Shown here: piece after piece, positions 63,446 to 64,000 of the stretch | How positions within the stretch are numbered: the first letter of the stretch is position 1 | Layout of the letters: each line of letters starts with the position of its first letter | Source: Diphasiastrum complanatum | Lineage: Eukaryota; Streptophyta; Lycopodiopsida; Lycopodiales; Lycopodiaceae | Direction: 5' to 3' | Length of the DNA stretch: 64,000 bases | NCBI GenBank assembly: GCA_029204225.1 | Contig: CM055096.1 | Coordinates: forward strand, 37,279,986 to 37,343,985 | The notes under the pieces: model-generated | The model's database searches: none | Told to the model about the DNA's origin: nothing | The model's input: the letters and a program-made list of their open reading frames with translations, nothing else | Made by a program: the position numbers and the translations under genes

Positions 63446-64000
63446 GGCAAATGTAACGTAAAAATAAAAAAGAAAGAACTTGCTCGTAAGCTAGCATAAT
63501 CAAGGAAGCTTATATTTCCATCATAAAATCCATGAGCAAATGGAAATAAAAAGGAAACAACCTTGTTTCCAATGTTAAGGCAGGTTCGTCATGATGCTGA
63601 CTATTATTTACAAGTCCTATATGTTTTGAATAAATTTTGTTATTGTTTCTTAGTTTTACATTTGAATCTTGATAAATATCATGATGTCGTTTGTCATTAT
63701 GCCTCGATAATGGGGTTGTATCTTCTAGTAGAACATAGGATATTTGGAGGGGATCAACAAGTATGGTTTCATATGAACATTGCCTGGGAGAAGGTGATCG
63801 ATAGATTGTAGAGAGATGAAGGCTAAACTATTGTCAGAAGCATTTTTCTCATAGATGGTGTAAAACATTGCAAATAGCGAATTATGTTCCAAATTTTATT
63901 CTAACATTCTTTGAAGGGACCTTTTCTTGAATGTGTAGATCACATGCAATTGCATTATCAAACCATGATGTTCTCGTGATCCAACCTTCTGAAAACAATT
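63446..64000. other. Window end, nothing recognised
   Basis: It lies upstream of the Rep region on the minus strand and may hold the Helitron N-terminal part or an intron (an acceptor-like TTTGCCCTAG precedes the first recognisable Rep residues), but no coding similarity was seen. Confidence 0.35.

Overview
The window is nuclear DNA of a land plant with a large, repeat-rich genome. The host genes (plant-type 3-ketoacyl-CoA synthase, choline/ethanolamine kinase and short-chain dehydrogenase), the GT-AG introns, the long (CT)n/(GA)n tracts and the dominance of decayed Ty3/gypsy and Ty1/copia elements all say plant. The style of the LTR elements and the LINE fragment makes me suspect a non-seed plant such as a fern, but that is an inference and not proven by anything here.

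Three host genes are well supported, all on the minus strand. (1) A choline/ethanolamine kinase lies in seven recognisable exons between 13665 and 24836. Its 8.8 kb intron has been invaded by a gypsy element at 16249-21930. The first and last parts of the protein were not found. (2) An intronless 529-residue 3-ketoacyl-CoA synthase lies at 44802-46391 with its full Cys-His-Asn triad and a minisatellite just upstream. (3) An eight-exon short-chain dehydrogenase of the TIC32/retinol-dehydrogenase-like type lies at 58600-60589; its exon phases all agree and add up to 313 residues. A probable first exon of an unidentified gene sits at 36668-36774.

Layout. 1-1570 is the 3' end of a gypsy element with polypurine tract and LTR. 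4927-9148 is a peculiar non-autonomous LTR element that keeps a protease-like stretch and a chromodomain-like stretch but shows no reverse transcriptase or integrase. It is followed by a partial second internal region and another LTR (to 10184). 13.6-24.8 kb is the kinase gene with its nested gypsy element. 25.6-27.8 kb is a gypsy LTR fused head to head with a copia gag and LTR. 27.8-29.0 kb is the 3' end of a LINE. 32-36 kb holds gypsy remnants and a copia-type LTR. 37.2-38.4 kb is a copia gag/protease remnant cut by a (CT)n tract. 38.5-44.8 kb is mostly featureless apart from a long inverted repeat. 49.5-54.7 kb is a mosaic of gypsy and copia pol in both orientations. 55.0-55.35 kb is a tandem array of short palindromes. 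55.4-56.76 kb is another copia fragment. 61.2-63.45 kb (minus) is a decayed Helitron-type Rep region followed directly by a GIY-YIG nuclease domain.

The items most worth following up are the Rep plus GIY-YIG combination with no visible PIF1 helicase, the palindrome array, and the non-autonomous chromodomain element. All transposon genes seen are broken by stops, frameshifts or deletions. Exon coordinates were read by eye from splice signals and homology and have not been tested against transcripts.
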